A stretch of DNA of 21,152 nt from a bacterium (GTDB lineage: Bacteria > UBA9089 > JAHJRX01), in NCBI GenBank assembly GCA_030017825.1, contig JASEGW010000011.1, forward strand, positions 1-21,152. The letters are read 5' to 3'. Under the pieces are notes generated by a model. The model was not told the origin of the DNA, did not search any database, and was given only the letters and a program-made list of their open reading frames with translations. The translations under genes and the position numbers were made by a program. Position 1 is the first letter of the stretch. Every line of letters starts with the position of its first letter. This document shows, in pieces, positions 1-7,456 of this stretch.

Positions 1-2
1 TA

Positions 3-104
3 TTAGCTTGTAGATATAGACATAATACTAAAAAGTATAATACAACATTTAAAAATATTGCAGGTTTATATAATATGAAACTTGATTTAGCATGGAATTA
101 AGAA
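3..104 (+). CDS. C-terminal tail of an unidentified protein, cut by the window edge
   Basis: An open frame runs in from the left edge and ends at a TAA at 102-104. The last 33 residues are basic and polar (many K, R, N, Y) and end in LAWN. I do not recognise the family. The basic, Asn/Tyr-rich tail would be compatible with the end of a transposase, but that is only an impression. A frame this short can stay open by chance in AT-rich DNA. The upstream part lies outside the window, so no start or domain can be judged. Confidence 0.25.
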
Positions 105-171
105 AATAAAATAAAAAAACATAATAGGTAATATTTATTCTTTTAGTTGAATTTCTTATTTTGCAGAGGGT

Positions 172-395
172 CTATTGGATGTCACCTCCTTTATTAGATT
201 TTGACAACCTTTGTTCTTTAAGAATAAAAAGATAGATTCCTGCAACTGCTTCTGGATGTATAGCCTGGGTATAAATGGTAACAAGGTATCAACCTTATCC
301 CATATCATCCTCAATCAATACTTCCCCAGGAGAGAGCAGGAAGCAGTAGTCTTTTTTAAATGGTAGCTAAAGCCCCATAGGAGGAAACAAAAACC
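172..395 (-). pseudogene. Possible decayed coding remnant, family unknown
   Basis: Read on the - strand, the frame that ends at the TAG at 174-172 gives about 75 codons of protein-like sequence broken by at least three stops. Upstream of these the protein-like reading shifts to another frame (KTVFVSSYGALATI). The mixture of nonsense and apparent frameshift, plus G+C above the local background, is what an old insertion or gene fragment would look like. No domain is recognisable, and chance is a real alternative. Confidence 0.18.
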
Positions 396-408
396 GTCTT
401 TCCTGCTT

Positions 409-429
409 AAAGAACAAGGTGTTCTTTTT
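409..429 (+). terminator. Small hairpin with T-run, weak terminator candidate
   Basis: AAAGAACA (409-416) pairs with TGTTCTTT (420-427) across a 3-nt loop, and a run of five T follows (425-429). The stem is perfect at 8 bp but contains only two G-C pairs, so it would be a weak intrinsic terminator. It would separate the left-edge material from the lpx operon. The structure is nearly symmetric and could act on either strand. Confidence 0.3.
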
Positions 430-488
430 CAATTATATCATTAAAGATCAATTAAAGAAACTCAAGAAGGATTTATCTTAAAATACCA

Positions 489-506
489 CACCCTTATATG
501 AGGGTG
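489..506 (+). promoter_or_regulatory. Small inverted repeat in the lpxI leader
   Basis: CACCCT (489-494) is the reverse complement of AGGGTG (501-506), with a 6-nt loop containing an ATG (498-500) in frame with lpxI. The hairpin ends 12 nt before the lpxI Shine-Dalgarno. It could affect initiation or serve as a short operator, but no function is shown. It argues against 498 as the true start, because that ATG is in the loop and lacks its own Shine-Dalgarno. Confidence 0.2.
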
Positions 507-530
507 AATATTATACCAGGAGAGGAAAAA

Positions 531-1331
531 ATGAGAAGAGTTGGAATTATTGCTGGAGAAGGAAGGCTTCCATTAATAGCGGCAAAAGAGTTAAAGAAAC
601 AGGCTTACGATATTGTAGTTGTGTGTATAGTTTCTGGATTGAAAAAAAGCTTAAAAGAAATTGCTAATAAGGTTTATGAGATTGAGATTGGAAAAATAGG
701 AGAAATAATAGATACTTTGAACCTTCACGAGGTTAAAGATTTAGTGATGCTGGGGAAGGTGAAGAAGCAGATTTTATATCAAGATATCGTTCTTGACGAG
801 AAAACTATATCTCTTTTAAGTAAAATAAAGAATAAAAGTGATGATACTATACTTAAAGCTATTGTTGAAGAGCTTGAGAAAGAAGGAATATTTGTTGTAG
901 ATCAAACTAAATATTTAAAAAGACTTTTACCTTCAAAAGGAGTATTAAGCGAAAGAAAACCTAATCTCAGAGAAAATGAAGATATAAACTATGGATGGGA
1001 AATGGCTAAGGGCATAGCTGGTCTTGATATTGGGCAAACGGTAATAGTGAAAGAAAAGGCGGTAGTTGCTGTAGAAGCTATAGAGGGAACTGACAAAGCT
1101 ATTTTAAGAGCAGGGGAAATTGCTGGTGCAGATGCAGTAGTGGTAAAAGTAAGTAAGCCCCAACAAGACTTTCGATTTGATGTTCCCACGGTAGGAATTA
1201 ATACCATGGAATCTATAATTGAAGCAAAAGCAAGGGTATTAGCCATAGAATCAGGAAAAACTTTAGTTGTTCATAAGGAAGAAATGATAGCTTTAGCCAA
1301 TAAGTTTGGGATTGTTTTTACTGTGATATAA
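531..1331 (+). CDS. lpxI: UDP-2,3-diacylglucosamine pyrophosphatase LpxI
   Basis: LpxI (DUF1009 family) hydrolyses UDP-2,3-diacylglucosamine to lipid X and UMP, the fourth step of lipid A synthesis, on the cytosolic face of the inner membrane. The 266-residue product is close to the usual family length. The N-terminal domain opens with VGIIAGEGRLPL. The C-terminal catalytic domain shows GQTVIVK, AVEAIEGTDKAI and FDVPTVG, whose Asp217 probably corresponds to the catalytic Asp described for Caulobacter LpxI. I chose the ATG at 531 because AGGAGAGG (518-525) sits 5 nt upstream; an in-frame ATG at 498 has no such site. lpxB follows after 2 nt, so the two are certainly co-transcribed. LpxI is the alternative to LpxH/LpxG, and none of those appears here. 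Confidence 0.95.
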   Translation: MRRVGIIAGEGRLPLIAAKELKKQAYDIVVVCIVSGLKKSLKEIANKVYEIEIGKIGEIIDTLNLHEVKDLVMLGKVKKQILYQDIVLDEKTISLLSKIKNKSDDTILKAIVEELEKEGIFVVDQTKYLKRLLPSKGVLSERKPNLRENEDINYGWEMAKGIAGLDIGQTVIVKEKAVVAVEAIEGTDKAILRAGEIAGADAVVVKVSKPQQDFRFDVPTVGINTMESIIEAKARVLAIESGKTLVVHKEEMIALANKFGIVFTVI

Positions 1332-1333
1332 AA

Positions 1334-2479
1334 ATGGAAAAGAAGATATTAATTATAGCTGGGGAACCATCGGGAGACCTTCATGGAGCATACTTAGTTA
1401 AAAGCATAAAAAAGATTATTCCAGAAGCTATCTTTTTTGGCTTAGGCGGCTATCTAATGAAAAAAGCTGGGGTTGAGATAACACAGGATACTACAAAAGA
1501 AAGTACTATTGGTTTTATTGAAGCTATCAAGATATTGCCAAAAGTATTAAAGATTTATAAAGAGTTAAAGGAATTAACTTTAGAGCGAAATCCAGACCTT
1601 TTGATCCTGATTGATTATCCAGAATTTAATCTCTTTTTTGCCAAGTTTGCAAAAAAAGCTAATATTCCAGTAGTCTATTATATGCCTCCTACAATATGGG
1701 CTTGGAGAGAAAAAAGAGCCAAAAAAATAGCCAAAAGAGTGGACGAAGTAATTTCTATCCTCCCTTTTGAAAAGCAGATTTATGATAAATATAGGGTGAG
1801 GTCAACATATATAGGGCATCCTTTGATAGATATAGTAAAGATAGGTGCAAAAACTGAAGAAATATACAAAAGGTTAGGCATAGATAATGAAGCTAAATTG
1901 GTAGGACTTCTGCCAGGAAGCAGAAAGGATGAAGTAGAAAGATTATTACCTATTTTAGTTAAAACGGCAGAGTTGATAAAAGAAAGTTATCCAAAGATAA
2001 ACTTTATTATTCCCTTAGCAAATAATTTATCTTTTGGCGACATATATAAAATAGTAGATAGAAGTGAGTTGAAGGGTGTAGGTATCAAAATAGCAAGAGA
2101 AGAGAATAATTATGAAATTATGGATTTGTGTGAATTGTTAATTGTAGCTTCAGGTACCGCTACTTTAGAAGCTATGATTCTTAATGTACCTATGGTAGTT
2201 GTATATAAGACTAATTGGATTACTTGGTTAATAGGTAAGTCGTTGGTAAAATTAAAATATTATAGTCTTCCTAATATTATAGCTGGGAAAGAAATAGTTC
2301 CAGAGATGTTTCAAGATAAAGCTACTCCAGAATTGATTTACAGAGAAGCAGATAAATTATTAAGAGATGAAAGAATAGTTAAATTACAAAAAGAAAATAT
2401 GGAGAAGGCAAAGAGTTGCATAGGAGATATAGGGGTAATTGATAGAGCAGCGAATATTGTTGGAAACTATTTAAAATAA
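1334..2479 (+). CDS. lpxB: Lipid-A-disaccharide synthase LpxB
   Basis: This GT19 glycosyltransferase joins lipid X to UDP-2,3-diacylglucosamine, releasing UDP and giving tetraacyl-disaccharide 1-phosphate. The 381-residue length is typical. Family motifs are in order: GEPSGD at residues 10-15, IDYPEFN at 93-99 (containing the conserved acidic residue), PPTIWAWR near 118-125, GHPLID at 161-166, LPGSR at 193-197 and SGTATLEA at 273-280, then LPNIIAG near 312. It is a membrane-associated enzyme of the inner leaflet. It starts 2 nt after the lpxI stop and takes the product of LpxI directly as one substrate. A 230-nt AT-rich gap with a large palindrome separates it from the next lipid A gene. Confidence 0.97.
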   Translation: MEKKILIIAGEPSGDLHGAYLVKSIKKIIPEAIFFGLGGYLMKKAGVEITQDTTKESTIGFIEAIKILPKVLKIYKELKELTLERNPDLLILIDYPEFNLFFAKFAKKANIPVVYYMPPTIWAWREKRAKKIAKRVDEVISILPFEKQIYDKYRVRSTYIGHPLIDIVKIGAKTEEIYKRLGIDNEAKLVGLLPGSRKDEVERLLPILVKTAELIKESYPKINFIIPLANNLSFGDIYKIVDRSELKGVGIKIAREENNYEIMDLCELLIVASGTATLEAMILNVPMVVVYKTNWITWLIGKSLVKLKYYSLPNIIAGKEIVPEMFQDKATPELIYREADKLLRDERIVKLQKENMEKAKSCIGDIGVIDRAANIVGNYLK

Positions 2480-2551
2480 TTTATGTTCAATAATAAAAAT
2501 AATGGTAACTATTCAGCAATGTTCAATATAACAACATATTTCCTTAGTGCG

Positions 2552-2688
2552 AAGTTTAAAAATTAATATTTCTTCGCCAAATTAAAATCTTAACGGAAAA
2601 TACATAATTTTTCATTTCTTCTTTTTCTTTAAAAATCAAGTATTTTCCTAATTTCAATTAATGCTCAGAAATACTAATTTTTAAACTT
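2552..2688. repeat. 137-bp imperfect palindrome between lpxB and the DUF374 gene
   Basis: The outer arms 2552-2573 and 2667-2688 are reverse complements at 21 of 22 positions. A second inner pair, GGAAAATAC (2595-2603) with GTATTTTCC (2640-2648), is perfect. The segments between them (2574-2594 and 2649-2666) are partly complementary. The loop is about 36 nt and pyrimidine-rich. Overlapping the left arm is a smaller hairpin, GCGAAG (2549-2554) with CTTCGC (2572-2577), which would compete with the large fold. There is no clear target-site duplication. It could be a small palindromic (MITE-like) element or an attenuating RNA structure. It ends 21 nt before the next start codon. Confidence 0.6.
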
Positions 2689-2709
2689 AGGTTGAAATAA
2701 TTTGCTTTT

Positions 2710-3372
2710 ATGAAAATAAGAAAAATATTAGAGAACAGATTTGTTAAAAAAGTACTTCCTTATTTACTATCAAGAGTTATTAGGTTTATAAATTCTACTA
2801 TTAGGCTAAAAATTATTAATGAAGAGATTTATTTAGAATTAAAGAAGAAGAATAAAAAGCTAATTTATACCATATGGCATAATAGATTATTTTATATTCC
2901 TTATTATTTTAGAAATCAAGATATTCATATTTTAGTTAGCGAGAGTCGAGATGGTAATTATCTTAGTAATACCTTAAAACAGCTTAAATTCTATCCAATC
3001 GAGGGATCTTCTACTCGAGGAGGGCTTAAAGCAGCGGTAAGGATGATAAGAATGTTAAAGAAGGGATTTGATGGTGGAATTGCTCCCGATGGACCTCAGG
3101 GTCCGAAATACTATCTTAAGAGAGGGGTTATAGATATTGCCCAGAAAACAGGACACACTATTTTACCTGTTACTTATGGAGTATCTAAAAAATGGCAACT
3201 TAGTGCATGGGATAATTTTATAATTCCTTTTCCCTTTGCCAAAGGAGTGTTAGTTTATGGACAGCCTTTTGAGGTTAGCAAAGATATATCATCTGATCAA
3301 ATTGAAGAGGTAAGATTAGAAATAGAGCAAGAATTATGCAGGATTACTGAATTGGCAGATGAACAAGATTAA
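2710..3372 (+). CDS. DUF374-family lysophospholipid acyltransferase, LpxJ-type candidate
   Basis: This 220-residue protein matches the DUF374 (COG2121) branch of the lysophospholipid acyltransferase superfamily. The visible signature is WHNRL with the catalytic-type His57, SESRDG (78-83), GSSTRGG (99-105) and PDGPQGP (126-132). The epsilonproteobacterial lipid A secondary acyltransferase LpxJ belongs to this family. Lying 2 nt before lpxK and downstream of lpxI-lpxB, a role in adding a secondary acyl chain to lipid A is likely. The basic, hydrophobic N-terminus suits inner-membrane association. A separate LpxL/HtrB homologue lies at 16899-17795, so the two may act on different positions. Family assignment is firm; the exact substrate is inferred. 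Confidence 0.85.
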   Translation: MKIRKILENRFVKKVLPYLLSRVIRFINSTIRLKIINEEIYLELKKKNKKLIYTIWHNRLFYIPYYFRNQDIHILVSESRDGNYLSNTLKQLKFYPIEGSSTRGGLKAAVRMIRMLKKGFDGGIAPDGPQGPKYYLKRGVIDIAQKTGHTILPVTYGVSKKWQLSAWDNFIIPFPFAKGVLVYGQPFEVSKDISSDQIEEVRLEIEQELCRITELADEQD

Positions 3373-3374
3373 GA

Positions 3375-4466
3375 ATGATGGCAGATTGTAAGTGTTTATA
3401 TAATAGATTAATAGATGAGAAAGAAAAAGGTATTTTTCTATTATTAATCAGAGCTGGTTTAAAGATTTTTTCTTTGGTTTATTATCATTTAATTCAGCTA
3501 AGATTATTGCTATTTAAGCTAAAAATATTGCAAGTCAAGAAGCTTAATGCCTATGTTATTAGTGTGGGAAATATTACCTTAGGAGGAACTGGTAAGACCC
3601 CTTTTGTTTTGTGGCTTGCAAACATTTTAAAAGAAAAAGGTAAAAAAGTTGCGGTATTAAGTCGGGGATATAAAGGAAGTTTCAGGAAAAAAATTGGAAT
3701 TGTAAGTGATGGTTGCCATATTTTAATGAAAGCAAAAGAATGTGGAGATGAGCCGTTATTGCTAGCAAGGAATTTACCTTTAGGTGTTCCAGTGATAGTA
3801 GGCAAGAATCGTTTTCTTTCAGGAAAGTATGCTATAGACAAATTTGGCGTAGATACGCTAATCTTAGATGATGGTTTTCAGCACTTAAAGCTTTTTCGAG
3901 ACTTAGATATAGTTCTTATAAATTCTAAAGATCCCATAGGGAATGGAAAGGTATTTCCACAAGGTATATTAAGAGAGCCTCTTGCAAGTTTGAGAAGAGG
4001 AAATATTTTAATATTTACAAAATGTGATAAAGAAATAAATAAGAGTATCCTACAGAGGATATTTAGAGTATGGGGGAAAGATAAGCTTATTTGTAAAAGC
4101 ATTCATAAGCCAGTAAGCTTTATATCTCTCCATAGCAAAAAAGAATTTGCTTTAAATATGATAAATGATAGAAGAATCTTAGCTTTATCCAGTATTGGTG
4201 ATCCTTTAACTTTTGAAAATATGTTAGAAGAACTTGGTGCAAAGAAGATATTGGTTACACGTTATCCTGATCATTACGATTACAAAACAAAAGATGTTGA
4301 AAAGATTGTAGCTGATTTTGAAAATAAGCAAACAGATATGATTATCACTACCGAAAAAGATGCTATTCGTTTAGAAAATATTTGGAGAGAAGGCGTGGAT
4401 TTGTATTACTTGAAGATCGAGATGAAGGTGAGTGATGAATATCCTTTTTTTAACCTATCAGGGTGA
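3375..4466 (+). CDS. lpxK: Tetraacyldisaccharide 4'-kinase LpxK
   Basis: LpxK phosphorylates the 4' position of the lipid A disaccharide with ATP at the inner membrane, giving lipid IVA. A hydrophobic N-terminal stretch (about residues 19-50) is the expected membrane anchor. The P-loop is GGTGKTP at 70-76, followed by LSRGYKG (95-101), GDEP (124-127), LDDGFQH (164-170) and a late TTEKDA motif. The length of 363 residues is slightly above the common 310-350. It begins 2 nt after the acyltransferase stop, at two successive ATGs (3375 and 3378) that cannot be told apart. Its last 32 nt overlap the following glycosyltransferase gene, indicating translational coupling. No waaA lies beside it, unlike many lipid A clusters. 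Confidence 0.96.
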   Translation: MMADCKCLYNRLIDEKEKGIFLLLIRAGLKIFSLVYYHLIQLRLLLFKLKILQVKKLNAYVISVGNITLGGTGKTPFVLWLANILKEKGKKVAVLSRGYKGSFRKKIGIVSDGCHILMKAKECGDEPLLLARNLPLGVPVIVGKNRFLSGKYAIDKFGVDTLILDDGFQHLKLFRDLDIVLINSKDPIGNGKVFPQGILREPLASLRRGNILIFTKCDKEINKSILQRIFRVWGKDKLICKSIHKPVSFISLHSKKEFALNMINDRRILALSSIGDPLTFENMLEELGAKKILVTRYPDHYDYKTKDVEKIVADFENKQTDMIITTEKDAIRLENIWREGVDLYYLKIEMKVSDEYPFFNLSG

Positions 4467-5526
4467 TATGGCAGGCTCAACAAGTTCAATTTCTTATCTA
4501 TCGAAAGGGTTGTCTCAAAAAGGACATAGAGTATATGTTGGAGGAAGGAAAGAATCTCTTTTGTTTCACATGTTGCAAAATACAGGAGTTAATCTAATAC
4601 CTATGACCTTCAATGGAAAATTAGATATTATAAACATACGACAAATAAAAAATACTGTAAAAAAATATTCTATAGATTTAATTAATGCTCAATCAAGTTA
4701 TGACCGCTATTCTAGTATTTTTTCGAAATGGATATACAAATTAAATGTAAAGGTGGTTCATACTCGTAGACAAATTCCACGAAGTATAGGAGGGTGGCTA
4801 CAAAATACATTTTATCTAAAAGGGTCTGATAAAATAGTTGCTGTAAGCTCTGAAATTAAAAATGCTCTTATAAAAATTGGACTGCTTTCTGACCATATTA
4901 TAGTAATACCTAATGGAATTCCTCAGGAGAAATATGCAAGAGTTTTTGATAAAAGATTCATCGAAAAGATGAAAAAAGATTATGGAATTTTACCTGAGGA
5001 CGTAGTAATTGGGTGTGTTTCTAGAAAAAAAAACCAGGAGCAGCTTCTAAGGGCGCTAAGATTTATCAATATAAAGACAAAAGTTCTTTTTATTGGAATC
5101 GAAGAACATGAGATTGATCAGAAACTTATTCTTCAGGTAAAAAATACTCATAATATCATCTTTTGTGGAAGAGTAAATCATGAATCTGTACTTAATTATT
5201 ATAAACTTTTCACGTTACATGTGTTGCCTTCAACAACTGAAGGTATATCACAAACACTTTTAGAGGCAATGGCATTTGGGATACCAGTGATTGCAACACG
5301 AGCTGCTGGCAATATTGATCTTATAGAAGAAGGTTACAATGGATATTTGTTTGAAGACAACAATATTCAAGAATTGGTAGTCAAAATAATGAAAGTGATC
5401 GAAAAAAGAGAGTTTCTTGGCTTTCTTATTGCAAACGCCAAGAAGACTGCGATTGAGAAGTATTCCATAGCTAATACTATTAATACCTATGAAAAATTTT
5501 TTAAGCAACTGATTTCAAAGAACTAA
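4435..5526 (+). CDS. GT4 family glycosyltransferase
   Basis: This 363-residue protein has the GT-B fold pattern of GT4 glycosyltransferases. The N-terminal acceptor domain begins MNILFLTYQGDMAG, and the C-terminal nucleotide-sugar domain has VIGCVSRKKNQEQLL and the E-x7-E element (Glu269 and Glu277 in TEGISQTLLEAMAFG) followed by GIPVIATRAAGN. It probably adds one sugar to the LPS core from an NDP-sugar on the cytosolic side. The GTG at 4432 directly precedes the ATG at 4435. I prefer the ATG because AAGGTG (4425-4430) is 4 nt upstream. It overlaps the end of lpxK by 32 nt. Donor and acceptor cannot be read from the sequence. Confidence 0.88.
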   Translation: MNILFLTYQGDMAGSTSSISYLSKGLSQKGHRVYVGGRKESLLFHMLQNTGVNLIPMTFNGKLDIINIRQIKNTVKKYSIDLINAQSSYDRYSSIFSKWIYKLNVKVVHTRRQIPRSIGGWLQNTFYLKGSDKIVAVSSEIKNALIKIGLLSDHIIVIPNGIPQEKYARVFDKRFIEKMKKDYGILPEDVVIGCVSRKKNQEQLLRALRFINIKTKVLFIGIEEHEIDQKLILQVKNTHNIIFCGRVNHESVLNYYKLFTLHVLPSTTEGISQTLLEAMAFGIPVIATRAAGNIDLIEEGYNGYLFEDNNIQELVVKIMKVIEKREFLGFLIANAKKTAIEKYSIANTINTYEKFFKQLISKN

Positions 5527-5595
5527 TTAAAGAGAAATGTAAATATTCATAATTGACGACATAATTAAAATTTTATTGTTAAATAAAGAAGCTAA

Positions 5596-6609
5596 ATGAA
5601 AATAAATGACAAGCAGATTAAAAAGATTCTATATATTCATTATAAGCCTTTTGGTGATGTCTTATGCAATACGGGCGTACTTCCATTTATTAAGGAAAGA
5701 TTTCCAAAAGCAAAATTGGATTATTTGGTGCAAGATCCATATCATCAGATTCTTTATCAAAATAAAAATATTGATGAACTTGTAATTTTTAAGGATGAAA
5801 AAAGAACTGCTTATATATGGAATCGCTTAAAACTATTTAAAGATATATATTGCAGAAAATATGATCTGATTATTGATCAGATGTGTGGAACAGGTTCTGC
5901 TCAAATTGTTCTTCTTAGTGGAGCTAAATATCGTTTGGGATATAAGGAATCAAGGTTAAGTTGGGTGTATAACCTCTTGGCTACATATAATGGCTCTCGA
6001 TATACAGCGGCCACAAAATTTGATCTTCTTAAGCCCTTAGGAATTAATGAAAAACCTTTTTGTATGCAATATTATATTAAGCCAGAGTCAATTGCATTCA
6101 TTGGAAAATGGTTAAACTCAATTGGAATTAATAATGAGAAGCTAATTTGTGTAGCTCCAGGAAGTAAGGCTAATCATAAAAAATGGAAAGCTGAGTATTT
6201 TGCAAAACTTTGTGATTTTATAGTATCAAAAACTCAATATAAAGTGGTATTACTTGGAGCTGATTATGAATGGGAAGATATTCAGGTTGTAAAAAAGTTT
6301 ATGGAACATAAACCTATCGTAACTCCTAAAATAAATCTTAATAAGGCTGTAGCACTATTGCAAAAGGCTACCTTATTGATCTGTAATGATGTTGCTTTAA
6401 ACCATTTTTCAGCTGTCACCAAAACACCTTCATTAGCATTTTTTGGCCGCACAGATCCTGTTACCTGGTCTCCCACAACAGATTCTCATCATTATTATTT
6501 GTGTCGGTCTAATCTTTATCAAGATGGTGATAATTCATTTGGAATATCTATACAAGAGGCGATTTGCAAGGTAGGAGAAATTATTAAAAAGCTTGAAGAG
6601 GAATGCTGA
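5596..6609 (+). CDS. GT9 (heptosyltransferase-type) glycosyltransferase
   Basis: The 337-residue product is a GT9 enzyme, the family of LPS heptosyltransferases WaaC, WaaF and WaaQ. The N-terminal signature ILYIHYKPFGDVLCNTG contains the family Gly-Asp. The C-terminal half has VAPGSKANHKKWKAEYFA (sugar-nucleotide site region) and LICNDVALNHFSAV near 255, replacing the more usual TNDSGPMHxA; it ends with FFGRTDPVTWSP. Unlike the other three GT9 domains in this window, it lacks the C-terminal four-cysteine cluster. It likely transfers a heptose or similar sugar to the inner core. A 69-nt gap separates it from the GT4 gene upstream, and there is only a weak purine-rich ribosome site. Confidence 0.87.
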   Translation: MKINDKQIKKILYIHYKPFGDVLCNTGVLPFIKERFPKAKLDYLVQDPYHQILYQNKNIDELVIFKDEKRTAYIWNRLKLFKDIYCRKYDLIIDQMCGTGSAQIVLLSGAKYRLGYKESRLSWVYNLLATYNGSRYTAATKFDLLKPLGINEKPFCMQYYIKPESIAFIGKWLNSIGINNEKLICVAPGSKANHKKWKAEYFAKLCDFIVSKTQYKVVLLGADYEWEDIQVVKKFMEHKPIVTPKINLNKAVALLQKATLLICNDVALNHFSAVTKTPSLAFFGRTDPVTWSPTTDSHHYYLCRSNLYQDGDNSFGISIQEAICKVGEIIKKLEEEC

Positions 6610-6709
6610 GAAGAATGTTATAAGTATTATTGGATTATCAATTTTATTTACCATAAAATGACCAAGCTAATACTATCTTGTTTTATTATCTGATTACAGA
6701 GAAAAAAAG

Positions 6710-7456
6710 ATGAAATTATCAGTTGTAATTATTACTTATAATGAGGAAGAAAATATAAGAGAATGCCTGGAGAGTATTGAATGGGCGAATGAAATTATAA
6801 TTGTGGATGGGTTTAGCGAAGATGAAACTCTAAATATTTGCAGAGAGTACACTGATAAAATTTATCAAAGAGAAAATGTGAGTAATTTAAATATTAATAA
6901 GAGCTATGGATTTAAAAAAGCTATGGGTGAGTGGATTCTTTATCTTGATGCAGATGAGCGAGTTTCTATAGAGTTGGCTCAGGAAGTAAGAGAAATATTA
7001 TCAAGAGAAGATGAATTTGCTGCTTATAAGATACCTCGCAAGAATTACTATTTTGGTTATTGGCTTAAACATGGAGGAAATTTCCCAGACCATCAACTTC
7101 GTTTATTTAAACGAGGGAAAGCATATTTTAAGTGTCAGCATGTTCATGAAAGACTTCAAGTTGAAGGGAAAATAGCATATCTACAAAATTCATTGCTACA
7201 TTATACATACCCAACTATTTCTTGCTATCTTAAAAAATTTGATTTTTATACCAGCTTTGAAGCAGAATATATGCTTAATACCAAGAAAAAGTATTGCATG
7301 TTAATAGGAATGACAATAAAGCCCGTAATAAGATTTATACGGCGATACTTTTTTAAACTTGGGTTCTTGGATGGTTTTCTTGGCTTGATGGCTTGCATAT
7401 TTGATGCTTTAGGTATGATTGTTAGCTATGGGAAGTACTGGGAGATGAAAAAATGA
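6710..7456 (+). CDS. GT2 family glycosyltransferase, WaaE/KdtX-like
   Basis: A 248-residue GT-A protein. It opens with LSVVIITYNEEENIRECLESI, then IIIVDGFSEDET, and carries the metal-binding DxD-type element as LDADE (Asp80 and Asp82). The downstream HVHERLQVEGKIAYL and HYTYPTISCYLKKFDFYT resemble the LPS core beta-1,4-glucosyltransferase (WaaE) group. A hydrophobic stretch near the C-terminus (about 210-238) may bring it to the membrane. It is expected to add a hexose to the inner core. The following GT4 gene overlaps it by 4 nt (ATGA), so the two are translationally coupled. The 100-nt gap upstream shows no clear promoter or terminator. Confidence 0.85.
   Translation: MKLSVVIITYNEEENIRECLESIEWANEIIIVDGFSEDETLNICREYTDKIYQRENVSNLNINKSYGFKKAMGEWILYLDADERVSIELAQEVREILSREDEFAAYKIPRKNYYFGYWLKHGGNFPDHQLRLFKRGKAYFKCQHVHERLQVEGKIAYLQNSLLHYTYPTISCYLKKFDFYTSFEAEYMLNTKKKYCMLIGMTIKPVIRFIRRYFFKLGFLDGFLGLMACIFDALGMIVSYGKYWEMKK

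Larger units (their letters stand above)
105..530. other. Intergenic stretch with no intact gene; possible decayed sequence
   Basis: This 426-nt stretch has no convincing intact gene. The part from about 160 to 420 is visibly richer in G+C (about 40%) than the coding DNA around it, which suggests a different origin. On the - strand, one frame reads as protein-like segments, including SPGEVLIEDDMG and IHPEAVAGIYLFILKE, interrupted by TAA, TGA and TAG. Another - strand frame gives a 50-residue ORF (308 to 156). A strong Shine-Dalgarno-like AAAGGAGGTGA lies on the - strand at about 193-183, with no ATG after it. On the + strand a TTGACA box is at 201-206, with only a poor -10 candidate about 17-18 nt downstream. 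Nothing here can be assigned firmly. Confidence 0.4.

Noticed and set aside
177..290. Matches to 16S rRNA 3'-end signatures: GGATGTCACCTCCTTT (177-192) and GGTAACAAGGTATC (277-290)
   Set aside because: In real 16S rRNA the GTAACAAGGTA segment comes before GGATCACCTCCTTT; here the order is reversed, the spacing is wrong, there is an insertion in the anti-Shine-Dalgarno part, and no other rRNA sequence surrounds them.
156..308. 50-residue - strand ORF starting MIWDKVDTLLPFIPRLY
   Set aside because: No recognisable domain, no good ribosome site, and it competes with another protein-like frame on the same strand. Not enough to call a gene.
2483..2563. Small ORF MFNNKNNGNYSAMFN... after lpxB and a 10-bp direct repeat ATGTTCAATA (2483 and 2519)
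   Set aside because: Only 27 codons of low-complexity Asn-rich sequence with no ribosome site; the direct repeat is short enough to be chance in this composition.
5553..5582. TTGACG followed by TGTTAA with 18-nt spacing, upstream of the GT9 gene at 5596
   Set aside because: The -10 match is poor (3 of 6) and would leave a leader of only a few bases. Not supported.
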